A DNA stretch of 64,000 nucleotides, taken from the NCBI RefSeq assembly GCF_028640845.1, contig NC_080543.1:1620667-1684666 (forward strand). The letters are read 5' to 3'. Under the pieces are notes generated by a model. It saw only the letters and a program-made list of their open reading frames with translations, had not been told where the DNA came from and made no database searches. A program made the position numbers and the translations under genes. This document shows positions 20,701-32,991 of this stretch, in pieces. The stretch's first letter is position 1. The number at the start of each line of letters is the position of its first letter. This DNA is from Ahaetulla prasina. Taxonomy: Eukaryota > Chordata > Lepidosauria > Squamata > Colubridae.

Positions 20701-23380
20701 GAGCTTGTGTATGGTTTGCCAATTGCACAGGGGCAGATAGGACAATGCTCCAAAAGGTCAATGTCATTGTCCAGAGGGTCATTGGTTGCCCCCCCCTTTG
20801 GAAGAGCTTTATAATTCCCGCTGCCTTAAAAAAGTTCAAAACGTTTTTAAAGATCCATCTCATTCTGGGCACCCTTTTTTGGAACTATTACCACCTGGCA
20901 GGCGGTACAGGATAATAAAAACAAAGACAAATAGGCTGAAAAACAGCTTCTATCCCAGGGCAATAACTATTTTGAATTCTACTGTACAATGCAATATTAA
21001 TGCAATATCAGGTTTTCAATTCAATTGTATAGAATGTGAAGGATGTGTGTTTGTTATATTTTTATAGTTATAATGTATACGTAAGATGGTATTTAATTTC
21101 GTTGTACGAGGTGCAATGACAATAAAGTAAACTAAACTCTCCCCACCAGCTGTCACAGGCCAACTCATCCTGGAGAATTGTCCGCAGGGACCTGAGGAGC
21201 TACAAGAGCCAGTCGTAGCCCTGCAATGGGACTCCATTCAATGCCTCCCCCCATTCCCCAGTGGACTTACTTTGTAGGTGTTGATGCCCCATTTTCTGAC
21301 AATGTCAAACTTCTCCACGGCCACTCCTCGTGTGGCAGCAGCAGCTGCTGCTGCCTCCTCTCCTGTCATGGCTGGGTTGGGGTGAGGCTGATGCAAGTTG
21401 GAGCCTGCAGTTGGCAAGAAAGGATGCCCACCAGAAAGACAGCAACCCCCTTCCCTCCCACCTTGCACATTTCCCCACTGAAAGGGCTGCAAAGCCCCCA
21501 TTTCCCCAGAGATTCCCCCACTGGCCCCACGCAGGACAATACCTGTGGCCATGGGAGCCTGGCTGGCTATGCGGCTGGCAGCTGAAGGGCTGGGGGAGAT
21601 GAGTGGTCCTCGGGGAGGGTGAGATGGAACGAGGGAGCCTGAAATGGAGGCCAGGGGAGGGGAGCCATACCAGAGGGGATGAGAGAACACAAGGGGTGGG
21701 GAGGCGATGAGCATGACACGTGGGCAAGGAGATGAGGCGAGATGGGAGGTGGCATACTAAGGAGCAATGAGACAGTGAGAGTCCCTCAAGCCGCCCCCCT
21801 CCCTCTCGCCTCAAATGGAGCTCTGGGGGGACGGACATGGCTGCCTGCACAGGGAAGGGGGCTTCCAAGTGCTCTCCAACCCCCCAGATAAGAAAGCTAG
21901 GCAATGGCCAGGCAGCGCCGCCCCGCTCAGCAGCACCATCAGTCCCTGCAAATGCTGACCTTTGATGATACTGGTGGGGACAATGCCCTCAGCCGTTCCA
22001 CCATAACCTCCAGAGACAATGCTGGTCTCGTTCAAGTTGGGCCCCGACACCATCACTTGCTGCAAGTCCTAAGGAAGTGGGGAGGGGGGAGGAATCAAGC
22101 TGCCAGCTGTTTCCCCAGCAGGGCTGCCAGGTGCAAGGAACCCCAAGCGACACAAGGTGGCACCTTTCCGGCTACTGGCTTGTGGACAACGGGAATTTTG
22201 CCACTCACTGCAAAACTGCCAAGCTTTAGGAAGGGCCCCCTTTCTTCAGCCGCTTCCCCCAGGCCTCTCGGCTCAAGTCCAGCACAGGGGGCCTTTCCCC
22301 AGGCCTTCGATTCTGCCTTCAGATAGCCAGTGAGAATTCTCAGGGGCCAAAGCTATAGGGTCAGAGGGCGCCCAGCAGAAGGGGCTAGCAGAAGAGGCTA
22401 GTGTTTTCATACAGTCAGCACTGGAATGGACCTGAGAGAGCATCTAGTCCAGCCTCTGCTCAGGGCTAGGTCTAGCAGAGGAGGATTTTCCAAAGGGCAT
22501 TTAGCCCTGATCCCTCGAAAAGGACAACACTGTCATTAGAGCTTCGCCTCTTGACCAGGAACTCTGGGAATCTATTTTAACTAGAGGGTTCGGCAACCTG
22601 AACAAGTTCAATCTCCCTGCTGCCCCCACCACCCCCAGCCTTTCTGATAAGAGGGCACCCAGCCTTTCCCAACAGTGGGAGCAATTAATGAGTGGAACAA
22701 TTTGCCTTCAGAAGCTGCGGGGGCTCCAATAGTGGAAGTTTTTAAGACGAGACTGGACAACCATCTGTCTAAAATGATATAGGGTCTCCTGCTCCTAGGG
22801 GGTTGGACTAGACCTCCATGGTCCCTTCCAACACTGTTATTCTATGTTCTACCTTCTGTTTGGGAACCTCTAGGAAAGGCGAAATGCCCACTTCCGTGCC
22901 TGCCTGGGCCACTGGTTCTTGTATTTAGCCTGAGCCACCTTTCTTGAATTGCTTCTGTCCCATCCCTCTTCTGCTTGGCAAACCTTCAGATAGTTGAAGG
23001 TTGCTTTCATCAGAGGTTAAACATAAGCAAACTGAAGGGCTTGGCTTGGAATCCTTTGCCCCCTCAGTGGCCTCCCCAAACTTCCTCCAATGTACACCCA
23101 TCTTTTTGGACTGCCCAGGGCTCCAAAAGGGATCTGGTGGGACAGAGAGGAACCCGATCTTTGTGATGTGTGTTTTCTGCTTTTTCCTGCCTCCCTTCCA
23201 ACTAAGGCCCTTTCCCTAGGAGTCTTGGCCCGAGAGAAAAGGATCCAGGAACTCGCTTCCTTCTCCTTTCCCTCTCTATACCTGCTCCAAGCCGTCGTCA
23301 TCCGCCAAGCGCCTGGAGTCTCCATTGCCGTGGATGGCGATCTCCATGGTGGCTGCCTTGCTCATGGATCCTTCGCTCAT
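17744..23380 (-). CDS. ARFIP2: Arfaptin-2, BAR-domain adaptor (7 coding exons)
   Basis: Exons in gene order: 23282-23380, 21960-22068, 21271-21404, 19036-19257, 18264-18421, 18002-18176, 17744-17899. All have GT-AG borders and phases join to 350 aa (human about 341). Residues 1-33 hold KAATMEI and DDDGLEQ. Exon 2 has [20 protein letters not shown]. Residues about 105-340 form the AH-BAR dimer ([77 protein letters not shown]), ending KPSWLEEQ. The family binds Arl1, Arf and Rac GTPases and curved Golgi/endosome membranes. Exon 3 encodes seven alanines in a row. The start has a good context (A at -3); a 5'UTR acceptor lies at about 23390. Intron 3 holds a hAT-like MITE and a Rex1-like LINE. Confidence 0.95.
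19313..19724 (+). mobile_element. hAT-like MITE in ARFIP2 intron, with 8-bp target duplication
   Basis: The element starts CAGGGGTGAAAT and ends ATTTCACCCTTG, near-perfect terminal inverted repeats. It is flanked exactly by GTCTCTTG at 19305-19312 and 19725-19732. Eight-bp duplications and CA...TG ends indicate hAT transposition. The 412-bp element has no transposase. Its left flank lies 47 bp upstream of the ARFIP2 exon 4 acceptor (minus-strand sense), close to the expected branch point. Confidence 0.9.
20020..21138 (+). mobile_element. Rex1/Babar-like LINE, 5' truncated, broken
   Basis: Fragments of a non-LTR reverse transcriptase are visible: [20 protein letters not shown] (20028 onward) and [12 protein letters not shown] with [19 protein letters not shown] (about 20300-20480), in shifted frames. 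The 3' end TTTCGTTGTACGAGG followed by TGCAATGACAATAAAG is typical of Rex1-type tails. It lies in intron 3 of ARFIP2, in antisense to the gene. Confidence 0.75.
22395..22480 (-). mobile_element. Short CR1-like 3' fragment
   Basis: CACTGGAATGGACCTGAGAG followed by CATCTAGTCCAGCCTCTGC is a diverged antisense CR1 3' end, within intron 1 of ARFIP2. Confidence 0.6.
22660..22856 (+). mobile_element. CR1 LINE 3' end
   Basis: Sense CR1 3' terminus, including GACTGGACAACCATCTGTC, GGTTGGACTAGACCTCCATG and the tail TTATTCTATGTTCT. It is 5' truncated and in ARFIP2 intron 1. Confidence 0.82.
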
Positions 23381-23389
23381 GCTTGGTGC

Positions 23390-24700
23390 CTGGGGGGCAA
23401 CGGGGGGGGAGCTTGAGGTGCTCGGCCTCGGCCCACCCGCTCGCCCTTCCGCCCCCCCCCGTCTCTTCCGCGGACGACACTGAGACGGCTCCCAGGGGGC
23501 TCAGCCCGGGGCAGGTGCGGTGCTGCAGCCTCCTGGGGAGCCTCGGGCAAAAGGGACAGGTCAGCGGCCGAGGACTCCCCCCTACCGCACGCACCCGCAC
23601 CCTCTCTCCCGCCGGCCACAGCAAACCTTTCCCGGCGGGAGCAGGGGCTATCGGAGGCCGGGCAAAATCGGGCGAAGGGGTCTCCTGCCGTCCCCGATAC
23701 CCGCGGAGACCCCCCACCGCCCGCCCCGCGAGAGCGGCTGCGAAGGGAGTCCCATCCTCGGCAGGGAGCGGCCCCGCCGGGCGCCCGCAGCACCGACCGG
23801 GGAAGAGTGACGCCGGAGAAGGCCGGACGAGGCCGCCGTCGGGGCCAGGGGCCGCACAGCCCTCGGGCGCCCAGAGCCACGACCGCCGCCCCTCCCGCAA
23901 CAGGAGGCCGCGCCGCAACCGCAGCCCGCCAGCCCCCCGCGACCGGGGGACGAGGGAGCCAGTGCACCGCTCACCCGCGGCGGGCCGGCCCCGGAGGCTC
24001 CGGCGTCGGTCGGGCGCGCGTCGGCCCCAGCGCAGGCAGAGCGGAAGCGACGTCGGGCGGCGGAAGTGGCGTCACGGCGAGCGCAGGGGAGCGCGCCCAG
24101 CCCGCATGGAGGATCCCGCGCCGGAGGCGCAGCAGCTGCGCAGCGTGAGCGATCCCCGTCCCGTCCCCTCCTCTCCCTTCCCCCTCCCCGGGCGGGCGGG
24201 CGGGCGGCTGAAGCGTGGCTCTCGTTGCAGCTGCGGGACTTCCTGCTGGTCTATAACCGCATGACGGAGCTTTGCTTCCAGCGCTGCGTGGCCGACCTCA
24301 ACTACCGCGCCCTGACCCGCCACGAGGTGAGTCCGCGGGGGGGGGGAGAGGGTGTCCGGTTCGGCGGTGGGCGTGGGAGCGAGCGAGCTAGCTAGCGAGC
24401 CCCTCCCGCCCCGTCTCCCCCTCCCTCCCGCCCTCTCTCCCGCCGCCCGCAGGAGGCCTGCCTGGACGGTTGCGCCGGGAAGCTGGTGCGCTCCAACCAC
24501 CGCCTGATGGCCGCCTACGTGCAGCTGATGCCTTCCCTGGTCCAGCGCAGGATTGCCGACTACGAGGCCGCCGGACGCGACCCCGCGCCTCCCGCCACCC
24601 TCCCGGGGTCCGACGCCTCTTGACCCGCCTGCGTCCAGCCCGCGCTGCCTCCGCGCTGCCCGTTTTGGGAGGAACGCTCGGAGGCCCCGAAGAGCGCGTT
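23390..24700. promoter_or_regulatory. CpG island and shared ARFIP2/TIMM10B promoter
   Basis: The stretch is very GC-rich with dense CG dinucleotides and contains the TIMM10B exons. The two genes diverge: ARFIP2 runs left and TIMM10B right. A plausible ARFIP2 5'UTR donor (GTGAGC on the minus strand) lies near 23970, and the TIMM10B ATG is at 24106, leaving about 130 bp between them. No TATA box is obvious. A bidirectional promoter is inferred from arrangement. Confidence 0.8.
24106..24623 (+). CDS. TIMM10B: Tim10b/Tim9b small TIM chaperone (3 exons)
   Basis: Exons 24106-24144, 24231-24326 and 24453-24623 all meet in phase 0 and encode 101 aa (human 103). The twin CX3C motifs are intact: CFQRC in exon 2 and CLDGC in exon 3. 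Neighbouring conserved blocks are [16 protein letters not shown] and [26 protein letters not shown]. Small TIM proteins are imported into the mitochondrial intermembrane space, form disulfides through the CX3C pairs, and escort hydrophobic carriers; Tim10b joins the TIM22 complex. The introns are only 86 and 126 bp. The ATG has G at +4. Exon 1 is short and variable, as in the family. Confidence 0.95.
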
Positions 24701-26805
24701 TGTGGCAGCGCCAAGCTCCAGGAGACCCCGCGGACGCAGGTATCCTTCGAGCGGAGGAGAAGAGGCAGCGGCTGTAGGAGGACCACTTGGGAGCTGAGAC
24801 AGGCTCCTTAGAAAAAACGGGCGTTTCCCAAGGCCCAGCTGAGTCGCCAGCAGGAGGCACTGCCCATCAGACACCCGAAGGGCTCAATGGGAGCTTTCCA
24901 TGACTGAGAAACATCCTGGTCCAGGCGGATGTTCTTGGGGCCGTTGAAACCCAGCCTTCAAAGCTTTTTGTTAACCACCACCTCTGCTTACCAGAGGCTG
25001 CTTCTCCTTTTCCCAAGCCGAGGTGGAGGCAAGAGCCTAAAACGCTCCTACCCGAAGGATTCTGGTGAAGGACCATGCCCAGCCCTGGACTAGGTGCTTG
25101 AAGGAGGACTCTGACAATCTAGAATTGGTGCTGGTGGAATCTGTTTTCCTAAAGGGTGCCTCAGGTGGCCTTGTTTCTTCAAAATGGCTCAGGAAGTCCC
25201 AATGCTTGATACCTGAGATCTGTGTTGCTACTCCATTGCGCAGCTGAGCATTAAGCTTAATTTGTTATGCTTAAGTAAGCATTAAGCAGGCCTGGCCTGG
25301 CCTGGCTTCAGCCACAGCACTGGGTTTTCCCCGAGGCACACTTGCTTCCAATGTGACAGGGAGGGTCTGCGGGCTGGTGGTCTTTCAGGGCGCCTGTGAG
25401 ATCATTGCTTTGAGGCTGGTAGCAGCAGCAGCAGGACCAAGACCCATGTAGGATGTGAGGCAGGAGTGTTTTAAGTTCCTGGAAGGAACTTAATTGGTTG
25501 GATCGGATTTTTTTATTACATGTTAAATGTTAAATTCAGTAATTGAATTACCTCATTTTCGGGATATACACTGTACTTGGAATTCTACAGCAATTACACA
25601 AGTCTTGTTTTTTGGATTGCATTAAATGATGAAAGCGATACAGTTTCTGAGGCTAGTAACCCATCTCATTTGGCAAGAACTTTATGCTTTGTGTATAGAA
25701 ACATTGACCACTTGTGGGATTTATCCCTTCAGATCAGCACCTGGCTTATATGGAATGTGTGAGATTTAAAACCCAAATTTGATATTCACAACTCCAAGAC
25801 AAGTCTGATTAACAAAATCAAAGATTTATTGTAAAAAAATATGAAAATAAAATAAAATAAAAAAAGCGGTTGCAAGCGCGGCCTCTTAGACTCTTCCCAA
25901 TTGGATTGAGTTCAAAGAGCGCAAGAAGCAGTTTTCAAGCTACACATTTTATACTCCTACACAATGCACGCCACGCCTAAGAAATTCCCCCCTTACCCAC
26001 TTTGTCCTTTTAGTTGTTTTACACCTTTAAGGGTCATCTTGGCAATTTCCGTCCATTCTCTGATATCTTTTCTTATTTACTTATAATTTTCACCTTGGGC
26101 CAATGTTCCTGTCTCCTGATAGGATTTTTGGCTCAGGTGTAAGTTTGTGTCTCTGGGGAACTCTTATCAAGTCATAATACATTGTCTCCACAATTGATTA
26201 CATTACCAATTATAGTCACTTTGCATAGTCAGAAAACAGCAAACAGATAGTCTCACACTTTGGTATTACATTTGTTACAATTTATAAAAGAATAACCTTT
26301 ATTTATTTCCTTTAAATGGCAACATGTCTTGGTTACACAGTTCACCTTTAGAGGTGAGGGGTGTCCTGTGAGGAGGGGAGGACAATACAGCTTTATGCCA
26401 TCTGGGTCGCACAGTCCAAAGATTTGCTTTTCCACAGGTCATGGAGGAACCATACAAGACAGAAATTTTATTGTACTTTTGCTAGTTTAAAGAAAACAAA
26501 GTGAATATGCTTGTACTGTGGAACATATTGCATGAATATGAAGGTGGGTTGCTAAATGCAGCAAGAACCCCTAGAATGAATGCCAGGTGAGGCAAGGTAG
26601 GGTGAGGGCCACTCAGAGATTTGATCTATTTACGGAAACTTGGAATGTTTGTGATGTCCTGTTAGTCTGCATTATTGTGGATGGGATGTTTGACAGGGAA
26701 AATGGAACGAATTTATCAGATTTATACATTGCTCTCAACTCACCCGATGATTTTGGGTGGGGTACACTTAATAGCCAAACAACTTATTATAAAAGAAGCC
26801 AAAAA
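24624..26805. other. TIMM10B 3' flank and intergenic sequence
   Basis: After the TIMM10B stop there is GC-rich and then AT-rich sequence with no recognisable gene. An A-rich stretch with several AATAAA-type hexamers lies near 25840-25865. Sequence from 25900 to 26500 looks repeat-derived but I cannot name it. An open frame at 26587-26943 has no recognisable domain. Confidence 0.45.
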
Positions 26806-26809
26806 ACTT

Positions 26810-27720
26810 GTGTTTCGAGGGCGCCCTATGCTCGGGACGTCCCCTCGGGCCGGGCTGGAGGCCCAGAAGCCGGGCGTGGGAGGAGCGCGTCGCCCGGTCC
26901 TGCCTGCAGGGGGCGCGGGAGGGCGGGCCGTTGGGGCCCCTAGCGACGCCGCGCGCGCCCCTAGCAACGTGGGCCCAGCCATCATGGAGCCGCCCGGCGC
27001 CCAGCCGCCCGTCCCGGTGCTTCCCGAGGCCCGGCCCTCGGAACCCGGCGGAGCTTCCCCGCGGCAGCCGGACCCGGCCTGGGCGCGCTCCCCCCGGCGG
27101 CGCCTGGCCACGCAGTTGCGGGAGGCGGGCCGCGCGGAGCCGCGGGAGGTGGAGGCGCTGCTGGCCGAGCTGTTGGCCGTGTGCCGGGCGGTGCTGCGAG
27201 GCGGCGGGCGGCGGGCGTGGCTGCGGCTGCTGGAGGCGCTTCGGCTCTGCGCCCCCTTCCGCGGGCTGCTCTCCGGGCGCGCCCCGCTGCCCGCCTACCT
27301 GCGCGCCCTGCGCTATCAGGCCTGCGGGAGCCGGGCGCTGCTGGCCGACCTAGGCCTGTGGGGGGCGCTGCGGAGGGCCTTCCCCCGCGAGTGCGCGGCG
27401 CTGCGGGACGACCCCGAGGCCCCCTGGCCCCTGGCCCTGGCCACCGAGGCCCGCCGCCTGCCCGTTGCCCCGGAGCCGGCCTTCGCCGGGCTGCCCTGCC
27501 CCTTCCGCGCCGCCTGGGACGCCCCCGCCGCCGGCCTGCTGCGCCCGCGCCCCGTCTCCCTGCCGGAGCTGCAGCGCTGCGTGGGGCCGGTGGGCGGCCG
27601 CCTGGCCCGCCGGGAAGCCCCCTGGGAAGGCGGGCTGGGCATGCTGCCCCTGGCCCTGGCCGCCGCCCTGCCCGTGGACTTCGCCTGCGTCGCCCGGTGA
27701 GCCTCGCCGGAGGGAGGGAG
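26810..27720 (+). promoter_or_regulatory. CpG island at the DNHD1 start
   Basis: GC content and CpG density rise abruptly at about 26810 and fall after 27720, covering the likely 5'UTR and coding exon 1. A TATAAAA-like sequence occurs just upstream at about 26790, with uncertain meaning. Confidence 0.7.
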
Positions 27721-30700
27721 GCCGGCAGGTAGGGTCGCCTGAGCCCCTGACTCCCCCTCCCACTCTTGCCACAGCCCCTCTCTGGAATCCGCCAAGGTCA
27801 CAAGCCCCGCGGCGGCCCTCGCCCACACAGCCCCGGCGGACAGGCAGGCCCCGATGAGCGGACTCCAGGTAGCCGAAATCCTCTCCGGGAGGTACTACGC
27901 GGGGGAGATCCGGTTCTTCTACCTGAACACGGCCCCGAACCGGCATTTCAGGTAACCCGACCGAGGCTCCGCTCTCCTTGTGCTTGCTACGGGCGGGAGG
28001 AGCTTTGGCAGCCCCTGCTCGCGGGCTTTTGCTCCCTGCAGGAGGGCAGCTTGCAAGAGAGCCACCGGTTGCGTTCCCTGCGAAGGTGCTGGGGACGGGA
28101 GTGATCGGCTCGCGTGGGGCGACGGGCTAGGCGAGCCCTTCATGCAGGGCCGGAGCCTCTTCGGCTGCAGCCTCTGACCGGAGGGGGGGGGCTGGAAAGG
28201 GCCAGGGCTGTCCAGCCTCTCCGCGGAGACGAGCGTTGTTAAGGAATTTCCTCTATGGCGTTCTTCCTCCCGCCCTGGCTGCAGGCCTTACGACCTAGTA
28301 ACCGTTCCAGGATACTTGATCAAGCCCCAGCACTATGTCTTCTCACCCTTCGGGGTGCTGTGCGTGCATCCCGAGGAGGGCTCCGAGGCACTTTCCTTGG
28401 GCGACTGGCATCGGGAGGCCAGGCTGTGGCAGCTGATGCAGTACATTCCTTTCTTCCGCCTTTTCTTGGTCCACAAAGCCTTCACTCGGTAGGACGCCTG
28501 GGAAGGGGAGATGGGGGATTAGGAAATGCCCCTCCTGCATTGTCTGCTGCTCTGTGGAGAGTTGCTTGGAGGAACTTAACTCAGCCTTCCTCAGCTGGTT
28601 CTCCCCTCCCCCCCACCAGGTGGTACTTTAACGTCAAACATTTGCAATACTTGAAGTGCCGGGAGAAGCTGAGCCTTCAGTTGCTTCAAGCGGTGCCCCA
28701 TTTTGGAGCAGCGCTTCTTCACATATCCAGGTTGGGATGCAGAGAAAGCAGCGAGGAAGTCCTGGCACAGGGGTTCCTCTGCCGCTTCATGGCCTCTGCA
28801 GAGGTTTCTCTCTTTCCTGTTTAGACTCTTGCAGGAGCTGCAAGCCGTTCACTGGCTGCCAACCGGCACCAGCAGGTGTTACAACTTTGTTGAACTCAAG
28901 CGGTCCCTGGCCCAGATGAACAGCAGCGCAGACGGGTACCTTCACAGGTTCCTCTCCCTCTGCACCTCCATCTTGGAGCTGGTGAGCCTTGGCCTGAGTG
29001 GGACAGGGGGGCTTGCAAGGGGGAGGAGGGTGTATTTGTAGGGGAGTGTTGAGAAAAGGCCCAAGCTGCTCAGGCTCTGTGTTGCAAAGACCCCCTTCTG
29101 CTTATAGAGACAGCCTCTTTCTCTCAAGGAAAGCTTTGGATTAGATTGCAAGAACTAAGAAAATAAATCTCATTTTAACTCTTGTCACATTTCACATTGG
29201 AGACGCAGCCTGGTCAGTGGTTGTGAGCTGATGTGGGGAGCATATTTCAGCGAGGCAATTTAATTTAATTACTTTAGTAGGTTTGTAATGGTCACACACT
29301 CTATAAGAGTCCAAGAAACTAAGCATGAAAAAGCAGTCCACACTAAATGACAAGGCAGCACACAAAAAAAACCCTTATACAGCTCCCTAGGTTTACTTGT
29401 TCTTAAGCCCCGTCTCACACTCACAGAGCCTTTTCTTTCCTGTATTCACCAAACTGTATTCATTGGTCAAGTGCAACCAGCAGCTTCTACAAGTGAGAGG
29501 TTTTAGCCAGTTGATTCCTCCCAATGTGTTTGCAAGCTTCTATCTTAAATCGGATAGTCTTGGCAAATTCATTTTTGTAGAGGTCCACTGTGGAGCAAGC
29601 AATGCTCTGTTCCATCCGGTTTTTCTTCTCACTGTTGGGTTTTCTGAAGTTGAGAGATGCCTTGGAAGAAAGTGGCCATTCAGTAGCTGATTAATGATAA
29701 CAGGCAGGCTCTATGTTTAACTATTGCAGGTATCCTTGCCGCTCTCGAAGCTTGTTGTTTGCTTGCAGACGCTTCATTACCCGACTAAGTCACATAATCA
29801 CAGTAGCGTGTGGGGTTTTCTCCCTGTTTGTAGTCCACAGTTTGCCCAGCCAATGTTGGAGGGCATATGGGTTTCTCCTGGTAGTGCCTTGATGAAAGAC
29901 TGTTTTCTGCTTGATCGTTTGTCTGGTGTGTTTAACCCTGCTTCTTCCTGGGTAGGCTGCTGGAGAGGGTGTGGGGTTTTTTTGTCTCCTTCCTGGATTT
30001 TTGTCTCTTTTAAATGGTGTGTAAATGTGGATTTATATCTTCGCCTCGGCAGACACGGTCTGCAACGCTGGAGGAGTTTCAGACCGGATCTGCGAAGATG
30101 AACGACCTCTGTAAAGGGACCCAGGATTCTCAATGGGTTCCACTGTTTTGTGTGTAATGCTGGCAGGTACGAGATGACACCTACAAGATGGTCCATGGGC
30201 TGCAGATGGAAGTGCAGGGCTACAAGTTGTACATCACCAAAGAGTCCCCATACCAGCAGCGGCTGCAGTTCGAGAGGCTGCAGTGCCGCTTGCGAGAGGC
30301 CGAGTCCTGGCTGCAGAAGCTGGGGGCCCTGGCCCTGCTGGTGAACTTCCTCGTTTGCCAGACCCTCATCTCAGTGATGCACCAGGAAGTCTCCACCTTC
30401 GTCAATTGTACCATGCAGGTCTGCCTCAAGAAAGAGGATCCTGAGGGGGGAGGAATTGGTGATGATCTCCATTGGTGGGGGGGGGGGAAGAGATGGAGTA
30501 AACCTCCAGGGAAGCCCCGCTCCTTGGCTTCCAGGACTGAAGAGCATCTGTGTTCACACCGGCCTTTTGACTTCTTCCCTTGCAGGCTGATGGCTCCGCC
30601 CGGAAAGCCGTCCTCCGGGTGCAGCTGGTCTTCAGTGCAGACAATCAGCTCGTGGTCTTTCCCTCCAGTGAGGATCTGGAAGACTGCCTGCTGGGGGCTC

Positions 30701-32951
30701 TGCAAACCATGGTGGAGACCGTCCTGGAGGTGGGCTAGAGCAGTCTTGTTTTTGTGGCTCAGCCTCTCCCGCATGCCCTCAGTCGCCAAGCAGGATGGCC
30801 CATGAGGGGTGTCCGGGATGGGACTGTGGGTTCTGATCTGAACTGGCTGCAGCCCAACTTTTCTGGCTTTCTGTGCCTGCAGACCACCCAGGTTAAAAGT
30901 GAGAAGGCAGAAGCTCAAGCAGGCCCCAGAACCAGGACACCTGAAGCAGAGTGTCCGCCTTCCCAAGCAGGTGGGGAGCCAAAGATCCTGTTGGGAAGAT
31001 GGTTTGGGAGCAGCGCTGCCTGGTTTTGAGGTGGGAGCAGAGATGCCCAGGAGGGAGGCCTTTTGCTTAGTGGCACAAAAAGGGTTGTGTCCTTTTCAAC
31101 TCCGCAGAGATGAGGGGCACTTGCTGCCCTGGGTTGGCTTGATCCTCCTGTGCCTCTGTTTCAACCCTTTATCCAATCCATAGCTTTAAGGTTTCTTTTT
31201 AGCTGTGTTGCACAAAATGTGCCTTTTCAGCAAACAGCAGTTTGGTCCTTCCTTTTTCTCCTTAAAGCTGGAGACGTGGCTGGCCCAGCCAGTGGGAGTG
31301 ATCAGATCTCCAGGTTGCGTGAGCAGCTGCAGCAGATGTCGGTGACGGTGCTGTGTGGTGATAAAGCTCAGCTGGTGCATCATTTGGACCTGAAGGCCTG
31401 CAGTGGGCTGCAGGTGGTGGGGCACCGGCTGCGGGCCGAGTACCCCTTGATGTCTCGTGAGCAACTAGAGACCGACCTGCACTCAGACAGCATCATCCAG
31501 AAGTCCATGGCTAAACTGCGGGACCTCTTCATGGTGAGTCTAGTTCGAGGGCCTCTGCTGGCCCCTTCACCTAATTTGACAATGTTTTCCTACAGCCACC
31601 TGAGAAAATTGAGAACTTAACAAGTTGAAGGGATAGGACTCTCGGGTGGTTCCGCCTCCAATCCAACCTATCTTCAGGGAGGCCCCATCCCTGCAGGGTG
31701 TGGGAATGGACCCTCTGTGAAGCACAGCACAAGAGCAGCGCTCCTCTGAGGAACTCTCTTCCTGTGAAGGTCCTCACCTGCTCACACCTATGGGACGCTG
31801 TTTGAGCAGGGAGGGCACAGCCTCCGGTCTCTGTCCAAATAACCTTTTTGTAGGCTTCCTTTGGGGATGGACATTTTTGCTTTCCTTCTGAGCACTGGGC
31901 TACATGTGTCAGGAGGAAAGGAGCTCCTTCGCCCTTCAGAAAGTGACCTTGGCTGTATGTTGATAGGTGACAAATCTAGAGTTAAGTACAGAAGGTATAA
32001 TAAATGGTCTGCCCCTGCACAAATAAAGTTATTCAAACCCCACCCCCCATTTCCCCGAAAGGAATTAGCCCAGGAACCAAGGAACATGCCTGGCTCCAGC
32101 TTTGGCATGCCAGGAGGCCTTCTTTCCCCACTGAAACCCCTTCTCCCCCTGGGCCTTGTTCCGTCAGGAGAGCCTCTTGTCGCCTGAAGAGCCTGGCTGA
32201 GCACTCTGTCTTCCCACAGGCTGGGTTGGCAGAAACGCAGCTGCTCTGCCGAGAGTACTCTTGGCTGGGCCAGATCTACCAGTACGTGCACAGCTGGAGT
32301 GACGGCCAGCTGGAGAGCATGAAGGGCCTACCGGCAGAAGAATACGTGAATCAGATCCTCAAGTTGCGCACCTGGGCGGTCCAGGTGCAGAAGGTGCCCC
32401 AAGTGGTTATCACCTTCAACCGCTTCTTCCTGGTGGACTGCAGTGGCATCCTTCAGGACATCTGTACGTGTTTCCTGGGGTGAGGAGAGGGAAAGGGCCT
32501 CTCGTGCTGCCGGCGCCCCTGAGCTTGCCCTGCTCTCTCCCCAGTGCCCCTCCTGGCCTCCATTGACGAAGATATCCTGACCCTCCTGCTGAGCGAGACC
32601 ACCAAGCGCAGTGAGCAGTTCATCGCCGAGTTGGCCTCGGTCCTGCAGCTGTACATGAACATTGGCACTGACATTTTCACCATTGCCAAGTGCTCACAGA
32701 AGGTAGGCGCCTCTTCCGGCAGTGGAGGTGGACATCTTCAGGCACCTTTCCCTTCCCACGCAGGGCTCTCATGCGCACTGGGTCTTCCCTAGAATTATTT
32801 TGCTAGCCTGGGAAATTAAGGGCATTGTACCAGTGGTGAGCAGGATGGGTTGTGTTTGTGATCTTGGGCTCTGGAGAGATGCCGATTTGAATGTGAGGGT
32901 GAGTTGAGGTTGTCTGGGTGGGACGCTGCTGGAGAGCCTTGGCTGGATCTG

Positions 32952-32991
<40 letters not shown>

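Noticed and set aside
23298..24264. Several 100-290 codon frames in the CpG island
   Set aside because: GC-rich sequence lacks stop codons by chance; the frames overlap the ARFIP2 first exons and the TIMM10B promoter and have no domains.
26587..26943. Open frame just upstream of DNHD1
   Set aside because: No recognisable domain. It runs into the CpG island in another frame, and the ATG at 26984 has a good context and homologous continuation.
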